From Dyadobacter sp. SG02 (GTDB lineage: Bacteria > Bacteroidota > Bacteroidia > Cytophagales > Spirosomataceae), in the NCBI RefSeq assembly GCF_900109045.1, contig NZ_FNYL01000005.1, positions 531,340-595,339 of the forward strand: 64,000 bases of DNA. The letters are read 5' to 3'. The notes beneath the pieces were generated by a model. It made no database searches. It worked only from the letters and a program-made list of their open reading frames with translations, and was not told the origin of the DNA. Shown piece after piece: positions 27,203 to 34,888 of the stretch. How positions within the stretch are numbered: the stretch's first letter is position 1; each line of letters opens with the position of its first letter. The position numbers and the translations under genes were made by a program.

Positions 27203-27218
27203 TACTTACTAGTAAGTA
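27203..27218. promoter_or_regulatory. TetR operator 2 (upstream of SDR)
   Basis: TACTTACTAGTAAGTA is a perfect 16-bp palindrome 31 bp before the SDR start and shares its half-site with the operator upstream of the TetR gene. Confidence 0.75.
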
Positions 27219-27249
27219 TAAAAATCAATTTATATTAAATCAAACAACC

Positions 27250-28002
27250 ATGTCGACACAAAAAGTAGCCTTCATTACCGGCGGTAACCGCGGAATAGGA
27301 TTTGAAACAGCCCGCAAACTGGGCAAGCTGGGCATTTTTCCCGTGATAGGCGCCCGCGACGAAGCGGCAGGCCGGGAAGCCGTTGAAAAGCTGAAAACAG
27401 AAGGCATCAACGCCGAGTCCATCCGGTTCGAGGTATTGAACGAGGCCGATTATACAGCTGCCTATACCTATTTCGAAAACAAATTCGGCAAACTCGATAT
27501 CCTGATCAACAACGCGGGTATCAGTCGTGAAGGCGAGCCGTTTGCGGCCATTGGCAGGGAGCGCGCCACGAGCGGGCTGTCGCGCGAGGCGTTGCGCGAT
27601 ACGATGGAAGCCAATTTCTTCGCGGTCGTTTTCATTACGCAGGCTCTCTTGCCGCTCATTCAAAAATCGGACGCCGGCCGGATCGTTAACCTTTCCAGCA
27701 CCCTTGGCTCGCTGGGCCTCCACTCCGACCCCGACTCACAGATATACGCCGTAAAAATGTTCGCCTATGGTGCCTCCAAAACCGCATTGAATGCATTCAC
27801 CGTGCATTTGGCCCATGAATTGAAGGACACTACCGTCAAGGTAAACTCGGTACACCCCGGCTGGGTACAGACACCGCTGGGCGGCTCGGTAGCACCGATG
27901 ACGCCCGAAGACGGCGCCGAAACCAGCGTTCGCCTTGCTACCATCGGTGCCGATGGCCCTAACGGCGGCTTCTTCTTCCTGGACGACACACTTCCCTGGT
28001 AA
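27250..28002 (+). CDS. Short-chain dehydrogenase/reductase (SDR)
   Basis: 250 residues, a classical SDR. It has the TGGNRGIG cofactor loop (residues 11-18), NNAG (about 89-92), catalytic Ser in NLSSTLGS and the catalytic Tyr/Lys in YGASK, with a PGWVQTPLGG loop after it. The Arg in GNRG suggests NADPH preference. It resembles carbonyl reductase-like SDRs that reduce aldehydes or ketones; the specific substrate cannot be read. It lies 66 bp behind the TetR gene with a matching operator between, so expression is probably induced by the TetR ligand, perhaps its own substrate. Confidence 0.94.
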   Translation: MSTQKVAFITGGNRGIGFETARKLGKLGIFPVIGARDEAAGREAVEKLKTEGINAESIRFEVLNEADYTAAYTYFENKFGKLDILINNAGISREGEPFAAIGRERATSGLSREALRDTMEANFFAVVFITQALLPLIQKSDAGRIVNLSSTLGSLGLHSDPDSQIYAVKMFAYGASKTALNAFTVHLAHELKDTTVKVNSVHPGWVQTPLGGSVAPMTPEDGAETSVRLATIGADGPNGGFFFLDDTLPW

Positions 28003-28017
28003 GGAACATTCCTCAGC

Positions 28018-28045
28018 GTAGCCCGGCGAACGTCGCCCGGCGACA
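28018..28045. repeat. Short palindromes after SDR gene
   Basis: Two related copies of GTAGCCCGGCGAAC and GTCGCCCGGCGAC. The second is a perfect stem with a 3-nt CCG loop. Similar 3-nt-loop palindromes are found at other gene ends in this window. Confidence 0.6.
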
Positions 28046-28053
28046 CTTTGCTA

Positions 28054-28091
28054 AGAATCCCCGATGCATTTCGAAATGCGTTGGGGATTCT
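28054..28091. terminator. Terminator after SDR gene
   Basis: AGAATCCCC pairs with GGGGATTCT, and inside them GCATTTC pairs with GAAATGC, giving a long near-perfect hairpin. A TCGTTT follows, so the U tract is weak. Confidence 0.7.
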
Positions 28092-28175
28092 CGTTTAGCG
28101 TCAGGTAACATTCATTTCACATCCGGTTACAGTATTAGCATTAGTAACCCTTCTTTTACAAAGAAAACCTCACTC

Positions 28176-30401
28176 ATGCGATACATTTTTACCCTGCTCC
28201 TGTGCGCGTTTTGCATTGCGAACGCCCTTGCGCAACAGCCTTCATCTACAAATTTTAACTTCAATTTTGAGAAAACAGCGCCTGCCGACGGATTACCTAA
28301 CCCCTGGATGGAATGGGGCAAGGGCTATATCCTTACAACCGACACCACGGAAAAATACCAGGGAAGGGCGTCGGTCCGCATTCAATCGCCGGCTTCGATG
28401 GACAATATCCAATTTGGGTGTGCGGCGCACATGATCCCGGTTTCATACAGCGGCCAGGAGATCGAGCTGCGGGGATATATGAAATTCAAAGACGTGGAAA
28501 AAGGCTGGGCCGGATTAATGTTGCGGGTTGACGGGAAGCCGGGAATACTGAATATGAGCAACATGCAATCGGAAAACCTGCATGGAACGGCGGACTGGAA
28601 ACAGTACAGCATCAAATTCCCCTATCCTCCGCGGGCCGAAAAGGTATTTATCGGCGCATTGCTCGTCGGTTCCGGCACGGTCTGGATCGATCAGTTTGAA
28701 CTGCTGATCGACGGCAAGCCATTTAACGAGGCACCTCCCAGAAAAATCCCGGCGGCCGAGCTCGACACCGAGTTCGACGGCGGCTCGAAACTAGCCCTAG
28801 GCCCGGGACACCCGCTTTCAAAAGAACAAACTGATAATCTCGCCAGGCTAGGCAGGATCTGGGGTTTTGTGAAATACCATCACCCTGCCGTAACCGGCGG
28901 GAATTTCAATATGGATTACGAGCTATTCCGCGTGGCCGGACCCTATATCGCCGCCAAAAATGACACTGAAAGGCAGCGTGTGCTCACGCAATGGCTGGCT
29001 AAATTAGGCCCTGTGAAGGCATTAACCGGCGAAACTATCCCCGCCGGCGCAGCATTGAAACCCGATTTTGCCTGGATCAATGCATGGGATAAGGCGCTGT
29101 CGTCCACGCTGGATTCGATCCGTAAGGCAGAACGAAAGGGTGAACTGTATTACGTCGCCGCAAACCCGGGCGCAGGTAACCCCGATTTTAAAAATGAGAA
29201 TGCCTATAAGGGAATGGCCTACCCCGACGCCGGTTTCAGGCTGCTTTCATTGTTCCGTTACTGGAATATGATCGAGTATTTTTTTCCCTACAAACCCCTC
29301 ATTCGCGAAGACTGGTATGCGGTGTTGCAGGAATTCGTGCCCAAATTCGTGATGGCGGCCGACGAAACGGAATACAAGCTCGCCGCGCTTGCACTCATCA
29401 CGCGTGTGAAAGACTCGCACGCCAACCTGTACGGCTATCATGACGCGCTGGACAAATATTTCGGAAAGAACTACGCGCCCGTGGAGCTGGGCTTCATCGA
29501 AGGCAAACCCGTCGTCATCAATTATTATAATGCACAATTGGGTGAACAAACGGGCCTGAAACCCGGCGACGTCATCGAAACGATCAATGGTAAGAATGTT
29601 CAACAGATCATCGCCGCGCAAAAGCCGTATACGCCCGGATCTAATCCGGTCATTCAGTTGAAAACCATGGCGCCGAATTTGCTCCGCAGCAATGACTCCA
29701 CCCTCGCAATCACCTTCAAGCGGAGCGGAAAAATACAAAAATCCACCATTGCGGTCTATCCGCGCGGCAAGATCAATATCTACGCCAATTTCAATAATAA
29801 GGACACTTGCTTTAAGATGATCGAACCGGATGTCGCTTATGTATTTCCAGGAAAATTCAAAAACACCTATCTGCCCGCCATCACCCCGGAACTCATGAAA
29901 AGCAAGGGCCTGATTGTAGATATGCGTTGCTATCCATCCGATTTCATGGTGTTTTCATTCGGCCAAATGCTGCTACCGGAAGCAAGGCCCTTTGTGAAAT
30001 TCACCAATCCCCAATTCCAGATGCCCGGGGTGTTTACCTGGTTGCCAGAACTGAAAGTAGGCAAAACCAACCCCGGCCCCTACAAAGGCAAAGTGATCGT
30101 GATCGTGAATGAAAGCACGATGAGCCAGTCCGAATACACCACCATGGCGTTTTCGGCAGCGCCGAATGTAACCGTGATCGGTAGTACAACAGCCGGTGCG
30201 GATGGAAACGTATCGCCCATCGTACTGCCCGGTGGCATTGGTACGGGCATCAGCGGGATCGGCATCTACTATCCCGACGGCCGCGAAACCCAGCAAATCG
30301 GCATCGTGCCACAAGTGAAGGTAGAGCCCACGATCCGCGGCATTGCCGCCGGCCGGGACGAGCCGTTGGAAAAGGCGTTGCAGCTGATTCATGGAAAGTA
30401 G
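28176..30401 (+). CDS. Secreted S41-family peptidase (C-terminal processing/tricorn-like)
   Basis: 741 residues with signal peptide YIFTLLLCAFCIANALAQ. Residues about 25-190 are a carbohydrate-binding-like beta sandwich. A middle region (VKDSHANLYGYHD carries the conserved His) leads to a PDZ-like segment (LGFIEGKPVVINYY...TGLKPGDVIETINGK). The S41 core follows with LIVDMRCYPSD and VIVNESTMSQSEYT. Ser652 in SQSE aligns with the usual nucleophile. The Lys found in bacterial tail-specific proteases is not apparent downstream (STTAGADG), so a tricorn-type Ser/His mechanism is more likely. Exported peptidase with unknown substrate. It is monocistronic; its terminator lies inside the end of the convergent barrel gene. 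Confidence 0.9.
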   Translation: MRYIFTLLLCAFCIANALAQQPSSTNFNFNFEKTAPADGLPNPWMEWGKGYILTTDTTEKYQGRASVRIQSPASMDNIQFGCAAHMIPVSYSGQEIELRGYMKFKDVEKGWAGLMLRVDGKPGILNMSNMQSENLHGTADWKQYSIKFPYPPRAEKVFIGALLVGSGTVWIDQFELLIDGKPFNEAPPRKIPAAELDTEFDGGSKLALGPGHPLSKEQTDNLARLGRIWGFVKYHHPAVTGGNFNMDYELFRVAGPYIAAKNDTERQRVLTQWLAKLGPVKALTGETIPAGAALKPDFAWINAWDKALSSTLDSIRKAERKGELYYVAANPGAGNPDFKNENAYKGMAYPDAGFRLLSLFRYWNMIEYFFPYKPLIREDWYAVLQEFVPKFVMAADETEYKLAALALITRVKDSHANLYGYHDALDKYFGKNYAPVELGFIEGKPVVINYYNAQLGEQTGLKPGDVIETINGKNVQQIIAAQKPYTPGSNPVIQLKTMAPNLLRSNDSTLAITFKRSGKIQKSTIAVYPRGKINIYANFNNKDTCFKMIEPDVAYVFPGKFKNTYLPAITPELMKSKGLIVDMRCYPSDFMVFSFGQMLLPEARPFVKFTNPQFQMPGVFTWLPELKVGKTNPGPYKGKVIVIVNESTMSQSEYTTMAFSAAPNVTVIGSTTAGADGNVSPIVLPGGIGTGISGIGIYYPDGRETQQIGIVPQVKVEPTIRGIAAGRDEPLEKALQLIHGK

Positions 30402-30404
30402 GCC

Positions 30405-32855
30405 TCAAAACTCCCGCTCGCCGAATTCGCTGGCCGGGAGTTTTGCTTTTTTGGTCAGCTGGTTAAGGTTATAGCTCAGGTTAATGAGGAAAACGTCAGG
30501 TTCCTGAATGTAATTGGTGGTCGTGTAAAAGTCTCTACCCCAGGTGGATATACGCTGACGATTGGACCCTATGAAGCCGAGATCCATGTTTTGCCATTGC
30601 AATGTGGCCGCCAGCTTGCCTTTCAGGAATGTCTTCTTCACCGCCAGCGACGGATTCACGAAACGCGAGTCCTCGCCCTGCGCCGTCACCCTTTTCGACA
30701 GGTAGGCTATCGCCCATTGCATCTGCAACGCCGGGGCGATTTTGAAGGTGGTGTTGGCATTGAATGAATACACTACGCCCGAAGTATTCACAACAACCGT
30801 GTTACGGAAAAGCCCGCCTTCGATCGCGTACCGGTACACGTTCGCACCGGCGTAAAGCTGCCACCATTTGGTCAGGTTTGCATTCCCGCCGATTTCCAGG
30901 CCCCAGGATGTAGCCAGGCCGGCATTGGTATAAATGCGGTTTACAATGGTGTCATTATAAACGCTATTGACCCGGTTGACCACGTTTTTGATCCGCTGAT
31001 TATACAAGGTTGCAAAAGCGCTTCCCTTTTCAAACTCTTTCACCACACCCACTTCGGCCTGACCAATAAATTCGGGCAAAATATCCGGGTCGCCCGATTC
31101 CAGGGTCTCGGAATGCTCACGTTCAGGAAATGGGTTCAGCTCGTTGTTCGTCGTGCGTTGCACGCGGCGGGTGTAGCCTGCCTTCCCGCGCCAGCCTTTG
31201 GAGATCTGGTAATGCAGCTGCGCCGAAGGGAAGAAATTGGACAAAGCAAGATTACGGGTATCGGTACCCATGGCGGCAAATTGTCGCAAGGCATATTCAT
31301 AGCGCAAGCCAGCCGAATAGTCCAGTTTCCCCGATTCCCCGGAGTATTGCCCGTACACCGAATGAATATGGTTTTCGAGCCGCGTGCGGCTAGAAAACTG
31401 CGGTACCAGCACAAACTCACCGGTTTCGAGGTTTTGATCCAGATATTGAAATACCCCTTTCTGTACCTGGTTACGGTATTGATAGCCGGTTTCCAGCTTT
31501 CCTTTCCCAATGGGCGCAACGTAATCGGCCTGCAAGCGGAAGGCATTCAAGGGGTTCTCGCCCGGGTTACGTGTGCTTTGCAACGTGCGCGTGCGACCCG
31601 GTTCGGATAAGTTGATATTGGTTGTCAGCCCGTCCAGCTCCGCGGATTCTGCCAATCCCGACAATGTGAGCTCGGATTTGTCGGCAAAACGGTGCAGGTA
31701 ATCGAGGTTACCGGAAAGCACATCGGCCGTTTTCTCCGCTATATTGGAATTGAAATAGGTAATCCTCCCCACGTTTTGCCCTGTTTCCAAGTCAGTTTTG
31801 GTATTATTATAAATCAAATCGGCCCTCCTCGACTGGAAACGGTATCCTTTGTAAAAACCTGCCGAAATCACATTCGAAGGATCGGCGGTGAAATTTACTG
31901 CCGCCCGCGCCGTGTAATTGTAACGTTTGAAGCTACGCTCGCCGTCGGATGGAAAAGAGGTAAAAACATCGCCTATCGTCGTGTTCACATCACCGGTTCG
32001 TCGGCCGGCAATGTCGTTCCTCAGGTAATTTCCACTCAAATTCACTTCCCATTTGCCCGTTTTTACACCCCAGGAAGCATCTGCACCAAACCGCTGCGGA
32101 TTTTTCAGGTTATGATAGGTATGCACGGAAGGTAACCCCGCCTGCACATTCACAATCAAACTCCGGCTGTTCTCACCGACGGTTTTGGTGGTGATATTGA
32201 TGATCCCCGATTTTCCGTCCGGATCGTAGCGCGCCGACGGGCTGGTAATGATCTCCACCGTTTCAATGCTGTTAGCGGGGATCTGGTTGAGCACGATCGC
32301 CGGGTCGGTCAGCACAGGTTTGCCATTCACGAGCACCAGAAAGCCCGTCGACCCGCGCAGCGTGATGTCGCCTTCGCTGTTCACCGTCACCGATGGCGTG
32401 TTTTTGAGCACATCCACCGCCGTACCGCCCTGGCTTCCCAGGAATGCTCCTGCGCGGTACACCTGGCGGTCGATCCTGGACTCAACGGCGTCCCGGTTGC
32501 CCTTTACTTCCACGGCGTCAAGCACACGTCCGTCGGCCTGCATGGCGATCGGTCGTAGCTCCACCACGCCTGTGCCCGCGGGTACGGATGTGCGGATTGT
32601 CCGGTATCCCATGTATTGCGACTCCACATAATAGGCCGCGATCCCCTGCTTTTCGAAACGAAAAAGACCCTGCTCGTCGGCCAGCACGCCGCTTACCAGC
32701 ACCGAATCGGCCGAGCGGTACAATGCGACGGAGGCATAAGGCAGTGCCTGGCCGGTTTGCCGGTCGGTGATTTTACCCGTAATGACAACCTGGGTCTGCG
32801 CCCCGGCCGGGAACATCAGGCAAAAAAGAAATGCAACTGTAAAGAATAATTTCAT
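30405..32855 (-). CDS. Outer-membrane beta-barrel family protein (TonB-receptor-like)
   Basis: 816 residues. Signal peptide LFFTVAFLFCLMFPAGAQ, CarboxypepD_reg-like domain (VVITGKITDRQTGQALPYASVALYRSADS, residues about 23-105), a plug with VKGNRDAVESRIDRQVYRAGAFLGSQGGTAVDVLKNTPSVTVNSEGDITLRGSTGFLVLVNGKPV and NPxARYDPDGKSGIINITTK-type motif, and a barrel ending in DVFLINLSYNLNQLTKKAK plus a short tail. It belongs to the same OMP_b-brl_3 group as the genes at 15.5 and 44.1 kb. No regulator or lipoprotein partner is adjacent except the AraC gene 100 bp upstream on the same strand. Confidence 0.9.
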   Translation of the reverse strand: MKLFFTVAFLFCLMFPAGAQTQVVITGKITDRQTGQALPYASVALYRSADSVLVSGVLADEQGLFRFEKQGIAAYYVESQYMGYRTIRTSVPAGTGVVELRPIAMQADGRVLDAVEVKGNRDAVESRIDRQVYRAGAFLGSQGGTAVDVLKNTPSVTVNSEGDITLRGSTGFLVLVNGKPVLTDPAIVLNQIPANSIETVEIITSPSARYDPDGKSGIINITTKTVGENSRSLIVNVQAGLPSVHTYHNLKNPQRFGADASWGVKTGKWEVNLSGNYLRNDIAGRRTGDVNTTIGDVFTSFPSDGERSFKRYNYTARAAVNFTADPSNVISAGFYKGYRFQSRRADLIYNNTKTDLETGQNVGRITYFNSNIAEKTADVLSGNLDYLHRFADKSELTLSGLAESAELDGLTTNINLSEPGRTRTLQSTRNPGENPLNAFRLQADYVAPIGKGKLETGYQYRNQVQKGVFQYLDQNLETGEFVLVPQFSSRTRLENHIHSVYGQYSGESGKLDYSAGLRYEYALRQFAAMGTDTRNLALSNFFPSAQLHYQISKGWRGKAGYTRRVQRTTNNELNPFPEREHSETLESGDPDILPEFIGQAEVGVVKEFEKGSAFATLYNQRIKNVVNRVNSVYNDTIVNRIYTNAGLATSWGLEIGGNANLTKWWQLYAGANVYRYAIEGGLFRNTVVVNTSGVVYSFNANTTFKIAPALQMQWAIAYLSKRVTAQGEDSRFVNPSLAVKKTFLKGKLAATLQWQNMDLGFIGSNRQRISTWGRDFYTTTNYIQEPDVFLINLSYNLNQLTKKAKLPASEFGEREF
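30407..30452 (+). terminator. Terminator of the S41 peptidase gene, overlapping the convergent gene
   Basis: AAAACTCCCG (30407-30416) pairs with CGGGAGTTTT (30435-30444), followed by GCTTTTTTGG. The left arm encodes the last residues of the convergent minus-strand barrel protein. Confidence 0.8.
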
Positions 32856-32954
32856 AAGGGTTATTTCCGCCCGTTCATGGTGTTGAGTGATGCGGCAAAA
32901 ATAACCCTACAAATTCAGTAGACTTTTGTACTTTCCGTCCGAAAACTGGTACAT

Positions 32955-33770
32955 TCAGGAAATCCCCTTGCGGTAAATGCTCGGCAAGACGCCGGTTTGC
33001 CTTTTGAAGAATTTATTGAAATGCGAAGGATCGGTAAAACCGAGTTCGTAGGCGATTTCGCCGAGGTTTGCCTGCGAATAGAGCAACAACCGCTTGGCTT
33101 CCGCCGTCAGCTTTTCGTTGATCACTGCCCCGGCTGTTTTGTCGAGAAACTTTCGGGAGTTCCCATTCAGCGTCTTGGCCGTCACATTCAACTCGCCCGC
33201 GTACCAGGCCACTTCGTGCCTTGTTTTATAATGCACCGCTACCAGTTCGAAGAATGATCGGAGTAAGGGCGGTTCGGGCTGGCTGCGCCCGGTATGCGAC
33301 TCGCGTTTCAGCAAATTGAAAAGTAGCAACAGGTAAGTCTGGACGACCGCCTCGTAATTCGGCTTCCGCACAACATATTCATTTTCAATACTTTCAAAGA
33401 TACCCTCTACGGTAGCACCCGTGCTTTCAAGCCGGTAACCGCTGCCGAATGCGAGCGGGAACGTCTGGAAAAGCGCATCGTAAAGCGGGTGACCGAGCAG
33501 GAAATCCTTTTGTACCATCACTACAAAGCCCCTGGGAATGGCCGTCAGCTCCCAATTGTGGATCTGGCCGGGCATAACGAGGTACAAGCTGTTGCCGGAC
33601 ACCGGAAAACGGTGGTGATCGATCTGGTGAAGGCCCTCGCCCTGGGTGAGATAAATGATTTCGAGATAATCCTTGTGGCCGTGTGGGTGCGTGGTTTTAA
33701 TCACCTCTTTCATTCTCTTGATCCGAAACAATTCATTGTCGTTCAGCTTATTCTTGATCTCGATTTGCAT
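32955..33770 (-). CDS. AraC-family transcriptional regulator (cupin + HTH_18)
   Basis: 271 residues. The N-terminal cupin-like sensing domain has HPHGHKDYLEIIYLTQGEGLHQIDHHRFPVSGNSLYLVMPGQIHNW. The C-terminus carries the two AraC HTH units, LNVTAKTLNGNSRKFLDKTAGAVINEKLTAEAKRLL and ANLGEIAYELGFTDPSHFNKFFKRQTGVLPSIYRKG. It probably responds to a small ligand and activates a nearby gene, with the barrel gene (same strand, downstream) or yceI-like gene (upstream) as candidates. An 11-bp inverted repeat spans its start codon and a site 34 nt upstream, which could be an autoregulatory site. Confidence 0.93.
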   Translation of the reverse strand: MQIEIKNKLNDNELFRIKRMKEVIKTTHPHGHKDYLEIIYLTQGEGLHQIDHHRFPVSGNSLYLVMPGQIHNWELTAIPRGFVVMVQKDFLLGHPLYDALFQTFPLAFGSGYRLESTGATVEGIFESIENEYVVRKPNYEAVVQTYLLLLFNLLKRESHTGRSQPEPPLLRSFFELVAVHYKTRHEVAWYAGELNVTAKTLNGNSRKFLDKTAGAVINEKLTAEAKRLLLYSQANLGEIAYELGFTDPSHFNKFFKRQTGVLPSIYRKGIS

Positions 33771-33818
33771 ACTGGCGGGGCGTAGGTATATTCTATCAAA
33801 TTAATAGAGTATGCAAAT
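33763..33818. promoter_or_regulatory. Inverted repeat around the AraC gene start
   Basis: ATTTGCATACT (33763-33773) and AGTATGCAAAT (33808-33818) are exact complements separated by 34 nt. The first covers the AraC start codon. Possible operator; chance is not excluded. Confidence 0.4.
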
Positions 33819-33845
33819 TAAGTCAAAAACCATTTACAAGAAAAA

Positions 33846-33872
33846 GAGGGTGCCCCGAAACGGGACACCCTC
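33846..33872 (-). terminator. Terminator of the YceI-family gene
   Basis: GAGGGTGCCCC and GGGACACCCTC form a strong stem (one mismatch) around the AAA loop region, followed on the minus strand by CTTTTTCTTG. Confidence 0.9.
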
Positions 33873-33902
33873 TCGCACATCAGCTACTCTAAATAATGGC
33901 TG

Positions 33903-34436
33903 TTATGCTTGTTTCGCGAGCTGGATATTCGCCAATATTTTGATATTCTCTCCCAATGCGAGGCCGCCGGTCTCAGTCAGCGAGTTGAATGTCACGCCGA
34001 ACTCCTTGCGGTCGATCGTACCGGTTACTTCAAAACCAACTTTGGTATTGCCCCAGGGATCGCGCTCGGTACCGCCGTACTCGGCTGCAAGTTCTACTTC
34101 TTTGGTAACACCTTTGATCGTCAGGTCGCCTACGAGTTTATACAAATCGCCCTTGTCTTTTTTAATGGACGTTGAAACAAAGCTAAATGCGGGGTATTTC
34201 TCTGTTTCGAAGAAATCCGCATTGCGCAAATGCTCGTCACGGCCCGGCTGGCCGGTATCCACGCTGTTTACGTCGATCGTAAAATTAACATCCGCATTCT
34301 CGAAACTATCGCCTTCCGTCGATGCCGATCCGCTGAAAGTGCGGAAAAAGCCGGTAACGGTCGAGATCACAAGGTGTTTTACTTTAAACTGTACTTCCGA
34401 ATGCGCTGCATCTACATTCCAGGTTGTCTTTGACAT
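33903..34436 (-). CDS. YceI-family lipid-binding protein
   Basis: 177 residues, a full YceI domain: TTWNVDAAHSEVQFKVKHLVISTVTGFFRTFSGSA at the start, ADVNFTIDVNSVDTGQPGRDEHLRNADFFETEKYPAFSFVSTSI in the middle and DRKEFGVTFNSL near the end. YceI proteins are lipocalin-like barrels that bind isoprenoid quinones or other amphiphiles. Unlike periplasmic homologues this one has no signal peptide, so it is probably cytosolic, as is common in Bacteroidota. It has its own terminator and lies divergent from the T9SS protein gene. Confidence 0.95.
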   Translation of the reverse strand: MSKTTWNVDAAHSEVQFKVKHLVISTVTGFFRTFSGSASTEGDSFENADVNFTIDVNSVDTGQPGRDEHLRNADFFETEKYPAFSFVSTSIKKDKGDLYKLVGDLTIKGVTKEVELAAEYGGTERDPWGNTKVGFEVTGTIDRKEFGVTFNSLTETGGLALGENIKILANIQLAKQA

Positions 34437-34888
34437 GATTTCATTGTGTTTGATGGTATGAATACTTCACACCTGGCCCTCACAGGAAGCGGTTTGGATA
34501 GCCTGCCGTCAGGGCCGGGCGGCGATACAAAATTAGCCCGCATCCACACGCGAGATCGACTGCTTACCCCGAGGTTACCACTATACTTTTATATAGCTGG
34601 CTTGAAATAAGGTCACAAAAGAACGGTTTGATATAGCTTTTCATACCAAAATTGTATTACAAGAGCAATAGTATTTTGTAGAAAGGTTTCGACGAATTAT
34701 TTACTCGTCAATAAACATTTAATTCGATATTTGTCCACAAGTTATTCTATTAACCCGCCTCCTCTCCTTCAAGCCAGACACACTTTACTCCTATTATATC
34801 TGCGGCTTCCTTTTGGGAGTCGCCTGACATCACCCGCGCCCCCATAAATGTTATTCCACTATTTTTCACCTAATTCAAACGCTTGCTT
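34437..34888. other. Intergenic region between divergent yceI-like and T9SS genes
   Basis: 452 bp without a supportable gene. The 34.6-34.75 kb part is AT-rich and must hold both promoters, but I could not fix boxes convincingly. GCCCTCAC...GTCAGGGCC near 34476-34510 forms a weak imperfect inverted repeat. Nothing else seen. Confidence 0.5.

Noticed and set aside
33811..34461. 216-residue plus-strand frame starting MQIKSK
   Set aside because: It covers the YceI gene on the other strand and the inverted repeat; no start context or domain supports it.
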